DNA of 64,000 nt from Flemingiibacterium sp045636265 (GCA_045636265.1 JAZTXD010000078.1:1-64000), one strand, 5' to 3'; shown: positions 8,300 to 17,390, counted from the first letter of the stretch. Made by a program: numbers and translations. Notes: a model not told the origin generated them from the letters alone.

Positions 8300-8727
8300 T
8301 ATTTTATTTCCTCCAAAATATCATATCCTGATGCCTTAATGGGAAATTCCTCATCAACGAGTGTTTTAGCCTCAAATCCCATAAGCGGCAGTGTTGTAAG
8401 CACCGCACCGGTTACCGCAGCACGCTCAGCTTTCTTTGTATTGACATCCGTAAGGCTGGATACGATCTTAAGCTCGGGCATGATTCCCGACTTGTAAGCT
8501 GCCGCATATTCTGCAAGTACTACCGAATCCACCTTTCCAAAAGTTACAGAACCACTTACGGAATATCCGGTGTACTGGGGATACGTTGAGTAATCGCCTG
8601 CTAATGTAACATCTTCGAAGTTACCTTCGATTTTTATGTCTACTTTCTTAAGATTTGCCATAGCTCTGCCATTAAACCAAAGCTTACCGCCGGAGCCAGT
8701 CAAAAATCTGTTAGTTCCGATTTCCAT
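8299..8727 (-). CDS. Tail tube protein (XkdM-like)
   Basis: 142 residues. The start block (NRFLTGSGGKLWFNGRAMANLKKVDIKIEG, residues about 5-34) and the YSVSGSVTFGKVDS strand near 54 match XkdM-like inner tube proteins of contractile tails. These polymerise around the tape measure inside the sheath. The gene follows the sheath gene with a 14-bp spacer and overlaps the chaperone start by one base, the standard order. Confidence 0.9.
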   Translation of the reverse strand: MEIGTNRFLTGSGGKLWFNGRAMANLKKVDIKIEGNFEDVTLAGDYSTYPQYTGYSVSGSVTFGKVDSVVLAEYAAAYKSGIMPELKIVSSLTDVNTKKAERAAVTGAVLTTLPLMGFEAKTLVDEEFPIKASGYDILEEIK

Positions 8728-8741
8728 CTTTTCATTTCTCC

Positions 8742-9827
8742 TTACGCCATATTGATTTCAAACGTGAGATGCTCCATAGAGCCAAGTATCTTGATGTCCG
8801 CCGTTAAGTAGACGGTGCGCTTGAATGCCATGCGCCTTACCTCTTCATCAGACCATTCACTCGCCTCTGCCTTGCCGGTACCGATCCACGCTGCGCGTTG
8901 TGCTGCGATGTTTATATCGACAACATTCCCATACTCTGCATCAAGAATGTTCTGCTTTGCAAGCTGTCCAAGATAGTAGCGAACTGCCGCAATAAAAAGC
9001 ATCTGATTGTCATAACTGTTTCTGTACTTACCGACATAGTTATTTTTATACTCATCACGAATATCGTCAGCGATAAGATCCATTGCTTCAACGGTTTCGA
9101 TATATTTCATATCCTCAGTGAGAGTAGAACCGTTTGTAGCAATCAGTGAATTAACTCCTACGCCAACACGAACAACATCCACATCATTTACAAGAATGAA
9201 ATTTCCGCTCGAAACAGCCTTGGATGCATCTTCGACAGCAGCAACAGATTGCAGGTTACCGCAAGTCGCATTTGTCACTCCTGACACTACGTTTGAGCCA
9301 GCGAGCAAACCTACGAGTGAAGGAAGATATTTTTCACCTGTCGCCTCTTCACGACCATCGGCAAAAGTTACCTTCGTGTTGACAAAGTTTACAACGTGCT
9401 TTTTGTCGGGCGCAACCGCAATACCATAGACAAGTGCCTTATAAGTCTTGGCATTCTGTTCGCAAGTACCAATCCAAGACACAAGTGCCGCGAAGTCTTC
9501 TGTTGTACCGTCGGCTACTGTTACCCATCCGGTGGGGACATTGGCTTCGATGATTGTAATAGCATCTGTTATCTCCCCATCTTCAGCAATACGCACGATA
9601 CAAACGCGATATGGCTGTTTGAGTGCATATACATCCATGATGTATTGATAATTTTTCGAGGCAAAAGCTTCCTTGGGCACTTCTGCAGATGACTTGAAAT
9701 TATAGAAAGCCGTATCTTTGGTATTATCGCGGACGATAAGCACCGCAATACCGCGCTCGCTGCGCTCGATGAGAGACACCGCTTTCTGTGTAAATGTGAT
9801 ACCGATAGTAGGTAATGTTACTGGCAT
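8742..9827 (-). CDS. Tail sheath protein (XkdK-like)
   Basis: 361 residues. The start (PTIGITFTQKAVSLIERSERGIAVLIV) and the C-terminal blocks MLFIAAVRYYLGQLAKQNILD and KRTVYLTADIKILGSMEHLTFEI are characteristic of XkdK-type sheath proteins, somewhat shorter than the roughly 440-residue Bacillus version. It forms the contractile outer sheath, which identifies this prophage as myovirus-like. ATG at 9,827 is preceded by GGAGGAAATAA. Confidence 0.93.
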   Translation of the reverse strand: MPVTLPTIGITFTQKAVSLIERSERGIAVLIVRDNTKDTAFYNFKSSAEVPKEAFASKNYQYIMDVYALKQPYRVCIVRIAEDGEITDAITIIEANVPTGWVTVADGTTEDFAALVSWIGTCEQNAKTYKALVYGIAVAPDKKHVVNFVNTKVTFADGREEATGEKYLPSLVGLLAGSNVVSGVTNATCGNLQSVAAVEDASKAVSSGNFILVNDVDVVRVGVGVNSLIATNGSTLTEDMKYIETVEAMDLIADDIRDEYKNNYVGKYRNSYDNQMLFIAAVRYYLGQLAKQNILDAEYGNVVDINIAAQRAAWIGTGKAEASEWSDEEVRRMAFKRTVYLTADIKILGSMEHLTFEINMA

Positions 9828-10258
9828 CAGTTTATTTCCTCCGTATAATCTAAAATTTCCATATTTTCACCGCTTCCCTCATCGAATCCGATATCCTCTG
9901 TACCGAAACCACCGATTTCAGAAATCTCGAAGTCGATTATAAGAACTGCATCTTCGCTATTCACAGCCGCAGCAATATTATCGCAAAACTTAAACAATGT
10001 GGGTTCAAGCTTTTCATAGGTGTCAAGACATTCGATCTTTGGCCTCTGCTTATCTTTAGCAAAATAAACGAGTTCTATGGGAAATGTGCGTTTAACCGAG
10101 CCGGCCGTATACCGCTCTGTTTTTATTTCATCAAGTATCAATTTGAACGCAGGACGCTTGATTTCCTCAAGCTTTTCCTGGGCTGTAAATTCTACTTTTG
10201 GGAATTCCGCCTTAATGCATGAAATGATAGCGGCATTGATTTTATTTATGGATATCAT
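9827..10258 (-). CDS. Tail terminator family protein (YqbJ/DUF6838-like)
   Basis: 143 residues. The opening pattern (INKINAAIISCIKAEFP, then a conserved EEIKRPAFKL strand) and the acidic C-terminus are typical of the small protein between HK97 gp10 and the sheath in PBSX-like phages, annotated as tail terminator. It would cap the tail tube and sheath at the head end. It overlaps its upstream neighbour by 4 bp and the sheath gene by 1 bp. Confidence 0.78.
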   Translation of the reverse strand: MISINKINAAIISCIKAEFPKVEFTAQEKLEEIKRPAFKLILDEIKTERYTAGSVKRTFPIELVYFAKDKQRPKIECLDTYEKLEPTLFKFCDNIAAAVNSEDAVLIIDFEISEIGGFGTEDIGFDEGSGENMEILDYTEEIN

Positions 10259-10737
10259 AGTTTACCTTCCTTTACCATCCTTTCTATCCATTCAAGACCG
10301 TCCTTCCCAAAGTCGGATTCAAATTTCGGCGTAACTTCGTGATACACCTTGTAGTGCTTTGATTGTCCAACTTTCGCCGCACTCTTATATCCACCCTTTT
10401 TCTTGTACCCCCTTGCCACAGGGCGCCCCGCTTCAACGAACCAGCCGTGCCGCGACGCGTTATAAACCCTCTTTGACAGCGCACCGCTCATACGACTTTT
10501 ATAGGTTTTTCCAACCTTAAAGCTACTGTTGTATTTACGATGCCCTGCAACAGTTACTTTAGATTCAGGCACATTCTGCGATGAATAGGACATTAGTCTG
10601 CGCCGTAGTTTCTGTGTTTCGACTTTTAGAAACGCTTTGCTCTCCTTGGGTATTTGCTCTTGTGCGAGCTTCAGCATGCGGCGGCGATACTCATCAATAC
10701 TGATATCACTGCTCACAGATTTACCTCTTCGCGACAA
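10255..10737 (-). CDS. HK97 gp10-like head-tail protein (XkdI/YqbI)
   Basis: 160 residues, strongly basic (many Lys/Arg). The blocks TGxL-like LSKRVYNASRHGWFVEAGRPVA and YHEVTPKFESDFGKDG fit the HK97 gp10 family, which acts at the head-tail interface. It overlaps the upstream adaptor by 25 bp and the terminator gene by 4 bp. Confidence 0.82.
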   Translation of the reverse strand: MSRRGKSVSSDISIDEYRRRMLKLAQEQIPKESKAFLKVETQKLRRRLMSYSSQNVPESKVTVAGHRKYNSSFKVGKTYKSRMSGALSKRVYNASRHGWFVEAGRPVARGYKKKGGYKSAAKVGQSKHYKVYHEVTPKFESDFGKDGLEWIERMVKEGKL

Positions 10738-11057
10738 TATGCGATAATTCGGTCGGGATTGTTGAAGTGTGGCATAACGTATTCGATTTCAAGTCTTGCC
10801 TTGCCGTATCGAACATGATTTTGGGCAGTGAGATGTCGCAAAGCGGAACACCTGAATGTTAATTCATGTGATATTGTCTGATAATTCGCCGCTGCGTTGG
10901 GGATTTCGGATACAGCACCACCCTTTGGCACAATATCACACCAAAGAGTGGCGAGCTTTATTTCCTTTGCGTCAACCTCATCAAGTTCGTTTTTGCTATC
11001 GGAAAGTCCCCAAATCTCAACACGATTTTTGAGGTCACTTGATAATGTTTTTGACAT
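10713..11057 (-). CDS. Head-tail adaptor (SPP1 gp16-like)
   Basis: 114 residues. The pattern LKNRVEIWG near the N-terminus, LATLWCDIVP around 40 and YQTISHELTFRC around 60-72, ending in RIIAYCREEVNL, is that of phage head-tail joining proteins (Phage_H_T_join). It stoppers the connector after DNA packaging. Cysteine content is unusual for the family but not at known functional positions. Confidence 0.82.
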   Translation of the reverse strand: MSKTLSSDLKNRVEIWGLSDSKNELDEVDAKEIKLATLWCDIVPKGGAVSEIPNAAANYQTISHELTFRCSALRHLTAQNHVRYGKARLEIEYVMPHFNNPDRIIAYCREEVNL

Positions 11058-11066
11058 ATTTTCACC

Positions 11067-11369
11067 TCATAGCAGATTTATGCGATGCATATCGAGAACA
11101 GCTTCCACAAACGGGTTAATCTTGTCGTTATCCACGCGATATGAGCGTGTGTCGTACATGTCCGCCACAAGAGCGAGGAGCACAGGAGTGAACTCCTCAT
11201 GCCCCTCAATGTATTCAGCGCTCTGTCCTGTGTATCGTTGCATAAATGCAACTGCCGCAGATTGCATAATCTTTAATTGTGTTGTAATCGATGAGTGTTC
11301 ATCCGGTTCGGGGTACTCTTCGCGAATATACTCAATGATATCGTCAACACTTATTTCGGATATTTTCAT
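11067..11369 (-). CDS. Head-tail connector (gp6/YqbG-like)
   Basis: 100 residues, all-helical with the conserved IEGHEEFTPVLLALVADMYDTRSY segment at about 55-78. This matches the small connector (gp6-like) proteins encoded right after the major capsid gene in HK97-type heads. It is 3 bp from the capsid stop and 9 bp ahead of the adaptor gene. Confidence 0.85.
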   Translation of the reverse strand: MKISEISVDDIIEYIREEYPEPDEHSSITTQLKIMQSAAVAFMQRYTGQSAEYIEGHEEFTPVLLALVADMYDTRSYRVDNDKINPFVEAVLDMHRINLL

Positions 11370-11372
11370 ATC

Positions 11373-12545
11373 TTACGAAGCAGCCTTCATCTCAAGTGTA
11401 CGAAGCTTCTGCGGCTCGCAGATGTTGGAATCCGACTCTCCGAACAACGAGATGCCCACTTTGTGCTGCTTTGCGTAAAGCTCGTGAAGCACCTGCATAG
11501 TGGGGGCCTCGGCAGTCTTGAGCCAGAGACCTGAAAAATCGCCATATACAATAGCCTTTGCACCGGCTACCATCTTTGGAGCGTTTTCAGAAAGCATAAC
11601 AGGCTTGCCAAGAAGTGTCCATCCAAATTCTGTGGTAAGATCCTGATTAAGCAGATAGTTATTATTGCCATCTTTGAGTTTGCGAAGAGCAGTGAGGGTA
11701 TCTCTGTGCATAAGCCAACGAGCATCCTTCTGATACTGCTGGATAACGGACATCTGGAGGGTAATAAGCTCGTCTGCAGTAATCGCCGTAGCGGATGCCG
11801 CAGTAACGCCTACCGTCGCGGAAACAGCTCCCGTCATCTTCTTGTCTGTACCGTTGATAAGCTCTTTATCGTAGAATGCGGCAACCGCCTCTGCAATTTT
11901 CTTGATAACAAATGCAACCACGTCAAATGCCGTGTTGTTGATAAGGGTTTTGGAAATCTTCGCCTGTGCGGAGAAAAGATATCCGGTGAGATTGATAGAT
12001 GTGAACTTACCGCTGTGTGTCGCGGGCTCGGTGCCTTCGGTTGCATACTCGCAAGTAATGTCATCCGATCCGTCAGGTCCCCATATAGGAACCACGACTG
12101 TGCCCTTTGCGGTAATCTTTGTTACAAGAGAGTATATCGGCGAAAGTTCCTTTACAGTTTCAACGATCTTACTTGCAATAGTTGTGGGAATCACGACGGT
12201 ATTATCCGCATATTCGGTATTATTGTCAGCTCTGAACTCATCGCTGATTTTGCCAGAGCGAATTAACGCATCAAACGCGCGGTATTCCTTCTGCTCGTCT
12301 GTTTCTTCACTTCCGGCACCAGACTGTGCCCCATTGGACTGCGACGCATTGGTCTGAGCGCGTTTCTCTGCATCCTGCATTGCGTTAATAGTAGCAGTAA
12401 GGTTTTCCACCTCGCTCTTTTTTGCATCGTACTCTGTAAGCTCCTCGGATGTTAACGCGCGAGTTTCCTCGCTTGCTTTGTTAAGCATTGTGTCCATCTC
12501 CATAAGGAGCGCATTTCTCTTTTCGATTAAAGCTTTAAGTTTCAT
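11373..12545 (-). CDS. HK97-fold major capsid protein with N-terminal delta domain
   Basis: 390 residues. Residues 1-75 form a coiled-coil (KLKALIEKRNALLMEMD onward) that acts as built-in scaffold and is removed by the protease, followed by a low-complexity Gly/Ser/Glu linker and the HK97 fold (VVIPTTIASKIVETVKELSPIY at about 130, LMHRDTLTALRKLKDGNNNYL near 290, GDFSGLW near 350). It forms the icosahedral shell. Its ATG lies 4 bp inside the protease gene. Confidence 0.95.
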   Translation of the reverse strand: MKLKALIEKRNALLMEMDTMLNKASEETRALTSEELTEYDAKKSEVENLTATINAMQDAEKRAQTNASQSNGAQSGAGSEETDEQKEYRAFDALIRSGKISDEFRADNNTEYADNTVVIPTTIASKIVETVKELSPIYSLVTKITAKGTVVVPIWGPDGSDDITCEYATEGTEPATHSGKFTSINLTGYLFSAQAKISKTLINNTAFDVVAFVIKKIAEAVAAFYDKELINGTDKKMTGAVSATVGVTAASATAITADELITLQMSVIQQYQKDARWLMHRDTLTALRKLKDGNNNYLLNQDLTTEFGWTLLGKPVMLSENAPKMVAGAKAIVYGDFSGLWLKTAEAPTMQVLHELYAKQHKVGISLFGESDSNICEPQKLRTLEMKAAS

Positions 12546-13132
12546 ATTTTTGTTCTCTCCTTTAAAATTTCAAGTTTTCTGCGCTGAATATCAAGCGCGT
12601 TTTTGTTGATACTCGCTGTATCAACGAGTTCCACCGTGTCATCTTCGGATGCGCGGGTTTCGGTTGTGATTTCGGATTCGCCGCGGACTTCCACACTCGT
12701 GCCGATGTAACACGGCATCATCGTATTATCGATGAGCGATACCTCTGAAACATCGATATCCGTAAGTGTTCTGCGCGCATACGGTTTTGCTGTATCGTCC
12801 CACAAATCGCCGCCAGGCTTTTTGATAAATCCAAACGACCAGCCGCGAAGCTCTTTGCGCCTTGCCTTCTCGGCGATCACTGTATCGCGTATGTCTACAC
12901 TGATATGCAGTCCGATATTGTCCTCGATAAATTCCGCATCCGCATCAAGTGTGCGGTGGTGGTTATGCATTACAATGGGTTTGCGCGCTCTGCACGCCTT
13001 CTCGAACACACCCGGGGCCACCTGCTCAACATACTTACCACGAGCAGACGGAAGTGGGCGGCTATCTCTACCGACAGCGTTTACATATCCTTCGATATGC
13101 ACGATGTTATCCGCACGTATTTCAATTTTCAA
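12542..13132 (-). CDS. HK97-family prohead protease (peptidase U35/S78)
   Basis: 196 residues. The catalytic His is in VMHNHHRTLD (about 54-63) and the Ser in LRGWSFGFI (about 93-101), with the downstream DIDVSEVSLID block of the family. It matures the capsid by cutting the delta domain. The start is a TTG behind GGGGAGGTGAGAA. Two terminator-like hairpins sit just upstream of it (13,164-13,232), so translation must follow read-through or antitermination of late transcription. Confidence 0.92.
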   Translation of the reverse strand: MKIEIRADNIVHIEGYVNAVGRDSRPLPSARGKYVEQVAPGVFEKACRARKPIVMHNHHRTLDADAEFIEDNIGLHISVDIRDTVIAEKARRKELRGWSFGFIKKPGGDLWDDTAKPYARRTLTDIDVSEVSLIDNTMMPCYIGTSVEVRGESEITTETRASEDDTVELVDTASINKNALDIQRRKLEILKERTKI

Positions 13133-13163
13133 ACTTTCTCACCTCCCCTCACAAGGCATAGAA

Positions 13164-13189
13164 AAAGCGCACCCTCTCGGGTACGCTTT
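13164..13189 (-). terminator. Second terminator hairpin after the 13,254 gene
   Basis: Minus-strand AAAGCGTACCC / GGGTGCGCTTT stem (one mispair) with a 4-nt loop, running into TTTTTC. Same stem sequence as 7,281-7,319. Confidence 0.7.
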
Positions 13190-13206
13190 GATATTAACTT
13201 AAGCAA

Positions 13207-13232
13207 AAAGCACCGACTTTCGTCGATGCTTT
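13207..13232 (-). terminator. First terminator hairpin after the 13,254 gene
   Basis: Minus-strand AAAGCATCGAC / GTCGGTGCTTT stem (one G-U pair), GAAA-type loop, followed by TTTTTGC; 22 bp beyond the stop of the small gene. Related to the stem at 7,337-7,362. Confidence 0.75.
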
Positions 13233-13253
13233 GGGTATCTGAATGCCTATCGA

Positions 13254-13478
13254 TTACAACTTTAGCGCCTCTTCGTTCAAGCCAAAATCGCTGGGATCAT
13301 AGCCATACATATTTATCCTGTTTTTTATGACGTCAAGAACCTCATAATAAGCTTGTGTTCGCCCACACAAAAAATCATTTTCGGGTGTTTCAGTCATTTC
13401 ATCTTTTGACTGTGAAAAACGAGGTAATAGTGTATCAACTATCGCTTCAAGAATGTTTTTATAGTCTTCATTTTCCAT
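13254..13478 (-). CDS. Small acidic moron-like prophage protein
   Basis: 74 residues starting MENEDYKNILEAIVDTL at the ATG at 13,478, chosen because AAAGGAGAAAAAATA lies directly upstream. It is all-helical and acidic with no recognised domain. It overlaps the end of the extended portal frame by 11 bp, sits between portal and protease genes where such phages usually have none, and is followed by two terminators, so it probably belongs to an inserted cassette transcribed from 13,754-13,781. Function unknown. Confidence 0.65.
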   Translation of the reverse strand: MENEDYKNILEAIVDTLLPRFSQSKDEMTETPENDFLCGRTQAYYEVLDVIKNRINMYGYDPSDFGLNEEALKL

Positions 13479-15105
13479 TATTTTTTCTCCTTTCAATTTC
13501 TGTTTTCGCCTCGTTGATATCCGAAGAAAAAGCATTTATTTCATTCTGCCAATGTTTTAAATTCCTATCCAAAAAATCGGGGGAAACACGTTCCCAATCA
13601 ACTTTGGTTAGATATTTATGCGGATTAGCAATTTTGTCCTTGTGCAAAGCAATGTTTTCTTCCCACGATTTAATAGATTTATTCAATTGAGAATTAGTCA
13701 TTTTAGAAATGTTTTTGTTCGCAAAAAACTGTAAATTACTCTTTCTTGGTTTTATTATACCACTTTCCGTGGATTTGTCAACACCTTCGCCCGCTTCCGA
13801 TGGTTTTGAACCGTTCATTTTGCCGTCTTTACCCTGTATGTAGCGCTGATCATCAGCTCGTGTTTCTCCGGCATTTTGCATCAGACCACCATCACCAAGC
13901 GCGGTAAGAGCGTTAGTGTTCGGAGTGTAGATGGTTTGCTTCACGGGATCGTACAATACATCATTAAGTCCGAGCTTGATGAAGTTAACACCAAGCGGCG
14001 GCAGATCCTCGGAATAACGCACCTCATCAAGTTGCATAAAGTTCGATGCAAGAGCAATCTGGTACGCCTTGTATCTTTTTTCGATATCGCCTTTAAGCAG
14101 TTCCTTGAGATCGAAAGCAAAATATCTCTTCCCTTTTTCGCTTTCAAGAAGCAGATCACGGTTAAGTGCCCCCTCAAAATCCGAAACGATTGGGATTATT
14201 GCGTTTTGTACAGCATTCGCCACCTCATCGGCGTTGGCAGTGCCTTTGATGATATCCGCAGAAAGCAAAAATATCTCATATATCTGCCCTGCGTTTGTAG
14301 TCTTATTCTCATTCATCTGCAGCTCGACAGGTGAAGACGACGCTTCCTTGACCGTTACACCTGCATTGAGAACAATAGCGGCATCACCATCAAGTGACCA
14401 AAGCTTACGCCAAGCTGCCTTAAGCTTTGCCAGAGCACCATCTTCGAGCTTTTTTTCTGCTTGCAGGTATGCCTTGCGGCACCCTCCAGATGCGGTAAGC
14501 TTCTCCTCGAATTGCATCGTAGAATATGCAATAGAGAGCATGCGCGAATTTTCATCTATAACAGAATACCCTCTGACGCCATCTCGTGTATGTCGTAAAA
14601 TCCGTAATAGCCTAAACGGCATATATGAGCGTCCGTTTATGTAATATGTCGTCGATCTGAATATAGGATCCACCGGACTGTTATATGACACATCGCTTGA
14701 TTTTACATAGTGAATACCTTTGACTGTGTTATAAGCAAGATCAAGGAAAGCATATCCGCGTCCGGTTAATAGATAATCACGCACCATCGCGTTTTTCATT
14801 TCTGACGCTATCATAGTATCGTTATCGCTTGCGTCGTTGAGATACCTCACGCGGTTATCATCTGTTATTTCTTTGGTTCCCTCTTCCGTTTCCTCGTACA
14901 ATTTTATCGGCAAACTCTTGATTTTATTAGCTATCCAATCAACAGATGCTGCGAAAGCGGGAATTTCCATCGCTTCTTTTGCCGTTAATCTGTCAGTCAG
15001 AAGTTCTGTTATCACGGCATCCGCCTGCACTTCGTCTGCGCGGACAGCAGGCTCCGCTTTGCGTTTAAAAAGTCCTATTGCTTTTCCCTCCCTTTTTATC
15101 ACCAA
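13468..15105 (-). CDS. Portal protein with C-terminal extension from an inserted cassette
   Basis: 545 residues; the HK97-type portal accounts for about the first 425 (IPAFAASVDWIANKIKSLP at about 48, LTGRGYAFLDLAYN near 110, PPLGVNFIKLGLNDVLYDP near 388). The remaining 110 residues are a separate helical, Lys-rich domain beginning with an NLQFFA box, which is normally found at the very start of Clostridia phage proteins; a promoter lies inside the junction. A downstream gene seems to have fused in frame. The start is uncertain: GTG at 15,105 overlaps the terminase stop, but the best ribosome binding site (GGGAGGG) precedes an ATA at 15,081, where the family would have ATG (GLFKRK). Confidence 0.88.
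   Translation of the reverse strand: MVIKREGKAIGLFKRKAEPAVRADEVQADAVITELLTDRLTAKEAMEIPAFAASVDWIANKIKSLPIKLYEETEEGTKEITDDNRVRYLNDASDNDTMIASEMKNAMVRDYLLTGRGYAFLDLAYNTVKGIHYVKSSDVSYNSPVDPIFRSTTYYINGRSYMPFRLLRILRHTRDGVRGYSVIDENSRMLSIAYSTMQFEEKLTASGGCRKAYLQAEKKLEDGALAKLKAAWRKLWSLDGDAAIVLNAGVTVKEASSSPVELQMNENKTTNAGQIYEIFLLSADIIKGTANADEVANAVQNAIIPIVSDFEGALNRDLLLESEKGKRYFAFDLKELLKGDIEKRYKAYQIALASNFMQLDEVRYSEDLPPLGVNFIKLGLNDVLYDPVKQTIYTPNTNALTALGDGGLMQNAGETRADDQRYIQGKDGKMNGSKPSEAGEGVDKSTESGIIKPRKSNLQFFANKNISKMTNSQLNKSIKSWEENIALHKDKIANPHKYLTKVDWERVSPDFLDRNLKHWQNEINAFSSDINEAKTEIERRKNNGK
13754..13781 (-). promoter_or_regulatory. Sigma-A promoter inside the portal reading frame
   Basis: Minus-strand TTGACA at 13,776-13,781 and TATAAT at 13,754-13,759, spacer 16 bp, with TGG before the -10. 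The first nine bases TTGACAAAT are shared with the moron promoter at 7,788. It would drive the portal-extension domain region and the 74-residue gene. Confidence 0.75.
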
Positions 15106-16832
15106 TCAGCGCCCCAATCTTCGGCAACATCAAGAAATTCATTTTCTTCCACGAGATACATCGCGTTTATGAGCGCAACTACTTGGTCAACCTTGCCCGC
15201 ACTGCGCCTTTTGTTGACATACTGATTCATATTGGTGTCATATGTACATTTGGCATTCTGCATATTTACCTCGAAAAGTAAACTTTGCTTATATTCGCAC
15301 CTTCCATCAAGAAAAAGCTCGCGGAGCCGTTTTGTGGGCGCGTGTAAAACACTGCTGTGCTGACGCACCTCCACCGTTTGATAGCCGAGCCTCTCCCATT
15401 TCTGTGCGCTTGATGTACAGTTAAATCGGTCGAATGCTATACCGCCAACTGTGCAGCTAAATTTGTTTTGTATTTCATCTACCCAAGCCTCAATAGTTGG
15501 GTAATCTACAGTCATGTTTCCACAAGCTATGCACTCACCGCGCTTTTCCGCCTCGTAATAGTCAAACCTCTCGGAAGCTGTTTTTTCATCTTGCCGCCCG
15601 GCGGGATAAAAACCTATAGTGAGCATGACAACCCGATCGCGTTCGCTGTTATATCCTGCAATGGCAACTGCGGTATTATCGCCGGTCATGGAAAGGTCTA
15701 CACCAACATATACGGTCATTCCACTGAAATCCACATTGTCAATCGCGCAAGCTCGCACTGCGTTAATGTCTATGTATGACTCTGTTCCCTCTCCTTGATA
15801 GATTATGTTACAGTGCTTTGTAACAAAGTTTTCGCGTTTTGGAGGACTGTCTATTGCTTCTTGACGGCGGCGTTTTAGATCTTCCATAATAGCGGGAAGT
15901 TCTATTGCCGCAGGATTTGCTTGTTCGAGGATACCGTCGTCGGTCATCCAGTCTTTTGTGTTGTCGGGTTCATACAGCAGTGCGAAACGCGACTCATCAC
16001 CATCGGGCTTATCGAGCGCCGCTTTTGAAAGTTTAACCTCTTCCTCAAACGGATTATCGATTGTCGGATATTTAGTCGATATAATGCAGCCGAGCTTGTT
16101 CTTCAGGAGAATCTGACCTGACCGCATCGCCTCTATCGGATACGATGTGCGAAGCGCACCAACCTCATCCGCCAGAAATACAGATGGCTCTCGTCCGTCC
16201 ATACGGTTTATCGAACAGGCGAGCGGCGTGAATTTATTTTGAGTCGATATACAAAGTATATAGTCGCGAGTAGGCTTGAATTTTGCCGTGTACCCTCTCT
16301 CCGCATCTCCGCGAAGCGCGGGCGTGGCGGATATTATCTCAGATATTGCAGATTGAACCTCTTTGGAAAGAACTCCGTCCGGAGCAACTGAAAAGAATTT
16401 TGAGAACTTCGGCTCTATAAAAAACAAGAGCAAAAATATTACCGCTATGGTAAATGTTTTAAAGTTTTTTCGCGCTATTTCGAGCACAGCAGTCTGATAA
16501 CGTCTGCAAGACGTATCCTCTCGGTAAACAGTGCATAGCACCGCGATATAGAACAGCCATTGATAACCAATAGTCGATGCGTATATCGTTTCACCGCGCC
16601 TTACACCTTTGGGCATAATGAATATCTTTAAAAGCTCATCAATAGTCCGCACAGTAGCGATATTGATGCAATATGTCGCATCTTTACCGTCGGCAATACG
16701 AACAAATTGCCGCGCTTGTTTTATAACATACTTTGGCGCATTAACTTCCCCATCAACAACTTTCCTGGCGTATGTGTAGGACGGGTGCTCACATATAGAC
16801 GTTTTTTCTGCAACACGATTATTCGGATGCAT
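15099..16832 (-). CDS. terL: Terminase large subunit (HK97/P27-type)
   Basis: 577 residues. The ATPase part carries ETAVLEIARKNFKT-like Walker region (here QTAVLEIARKNFKT, about 137-150) and the VFLADEVGAL Walker B at about 220-229. The nuclease half begins with YVGVDLSMTGDNTAV (about 378-392), giving the first catalytic Asp, and a later Asp-rich VDQVVALINA block. It drives DNA into the prohead and cuts the concatemer. It overlaps the small subunit by 14 bp and the portal frame by 7 bp. Confidence 0.95.
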   Translation of the reverse strand: MHPNNRVAEKTSICEHPSYTYARKVVDGEVNAPKYVIKQARQFVRIADGKDATYCINIATVRTIDELLKIFIMPKGVRRGETIYASTIGYQWLFYIAVLCTVYREDTSCRRYQTAVLEIARKNFKTFTIAVIFLLLFFIEPKFSKFFSVAPDGVLSKEVQSAISEIISATPALRGDAERGYTAKFKPTRDYILCISTQNKFTPLACSINRMDGREPSVFLADEVGALRTSYPIEAMRSGQILLKNKLGCIISTKYPTIDNPFEEEVKLSKAALDKPDGDESRFALLYEPDNTKDWMTDDGILEQANPAAIELPAIMEDLKRRRQEAIDSPPKRENFVTKHCNIIYQGEGTESYIDINAVRACAIDNVDFSGMTVYVGVDLSMTGDNTAVAIAGYNSERDRVVMLTIGFYPAGRQDEKTASERFDYYEAEKRGECIACGNMTVDYPTIEAWVDEIQNKFSCTVGGIAFDRFNCTSSAQKWERLGYQTVEVRQHSSVLHAPTKRLRELFLDGRCEYKQSLLFEVNMQNAKCTYDTNMNQYVNKRRSAGKVDQVVALINAMYLVEENEFLDVAEDWGADW

Positions 16833-17301
16833 CGTGAGTAACGCCCTCCGTTATACCGCGAAGAAATGCCTCCTCCGGATTTTCAGTCTTTATCTTCGCA
16901 ATAGCCGCTGCACCTATTTTGGCACGAGCTTGCGGAGATAGGCAAAGCTCGTTGCAGTAGCGTAAAAATTCGCTAACCGTCTTGTTTCGATTTCCGATAA
17001 CATCGCGGTCACACAGTAAGTCATGATCCGCAGCAATCATCTCATCGTATTGACGTACACGGTCGATAGCAATCGCGCAGTTAGACAATACATACACATC
17101 AAGGTTGGACAGCACATTTGAATTTCGCAGTTCCTTTACAAGTTTACGAAATATCGACACCTGCTCTTCGGTCAAATGTTTTAAAGGTGTAAGCTTGCTT
17201 GCTCTCCCTTTCACCGTATTTTCTGCTATAGTGCGTGTTTCTTTCTCATTTTTTGTCATATGACCAGACCGTAGTCCGGCACTTTTGGCAGGACGCGACA
17301 A
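16819..17301 (-). CDS. terS: Terminase small subunit (P27 family)
   Basis: 160 residues from a TTG at 17,301 chosen because GAGGAGG lies 7 nt upstream and the product then begins MSRPAKSAG, as family members commonly do. The central HLTEEQVSIFRKLVKELRN and DVYVLSNCAIAIDRVRQY segments are typical of P27 small terminases, which bind the packaging start site. It lies between the HNH gene and terL, the standard arrangement for cos-type HK97-like phages. Confidence 0.85.
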   Translation of the reverse strand: MSRPAKSAGLRSGHMTKNEKETRTIAENTVKGRASKLTPLKHLTEEQVSIFRKLVKELRNSNVLSNLDVYVLSNCAIAIDRVRQYDEMIAADHDLLCDRDVIGNRNKTVSEFLRYCNELCLSPQARAKIGAAAIAKIKTENPEEAFLRGITEGVTHDASE

Positions 17302-17390
17302 GCCTGCACCTCCTCTCTTCTGCAATCAAATATTTCGCCATTTTAGGAAAATTGTGTGTTCTGATGTGGGGCGGTTCGTGAACGAAAAGC

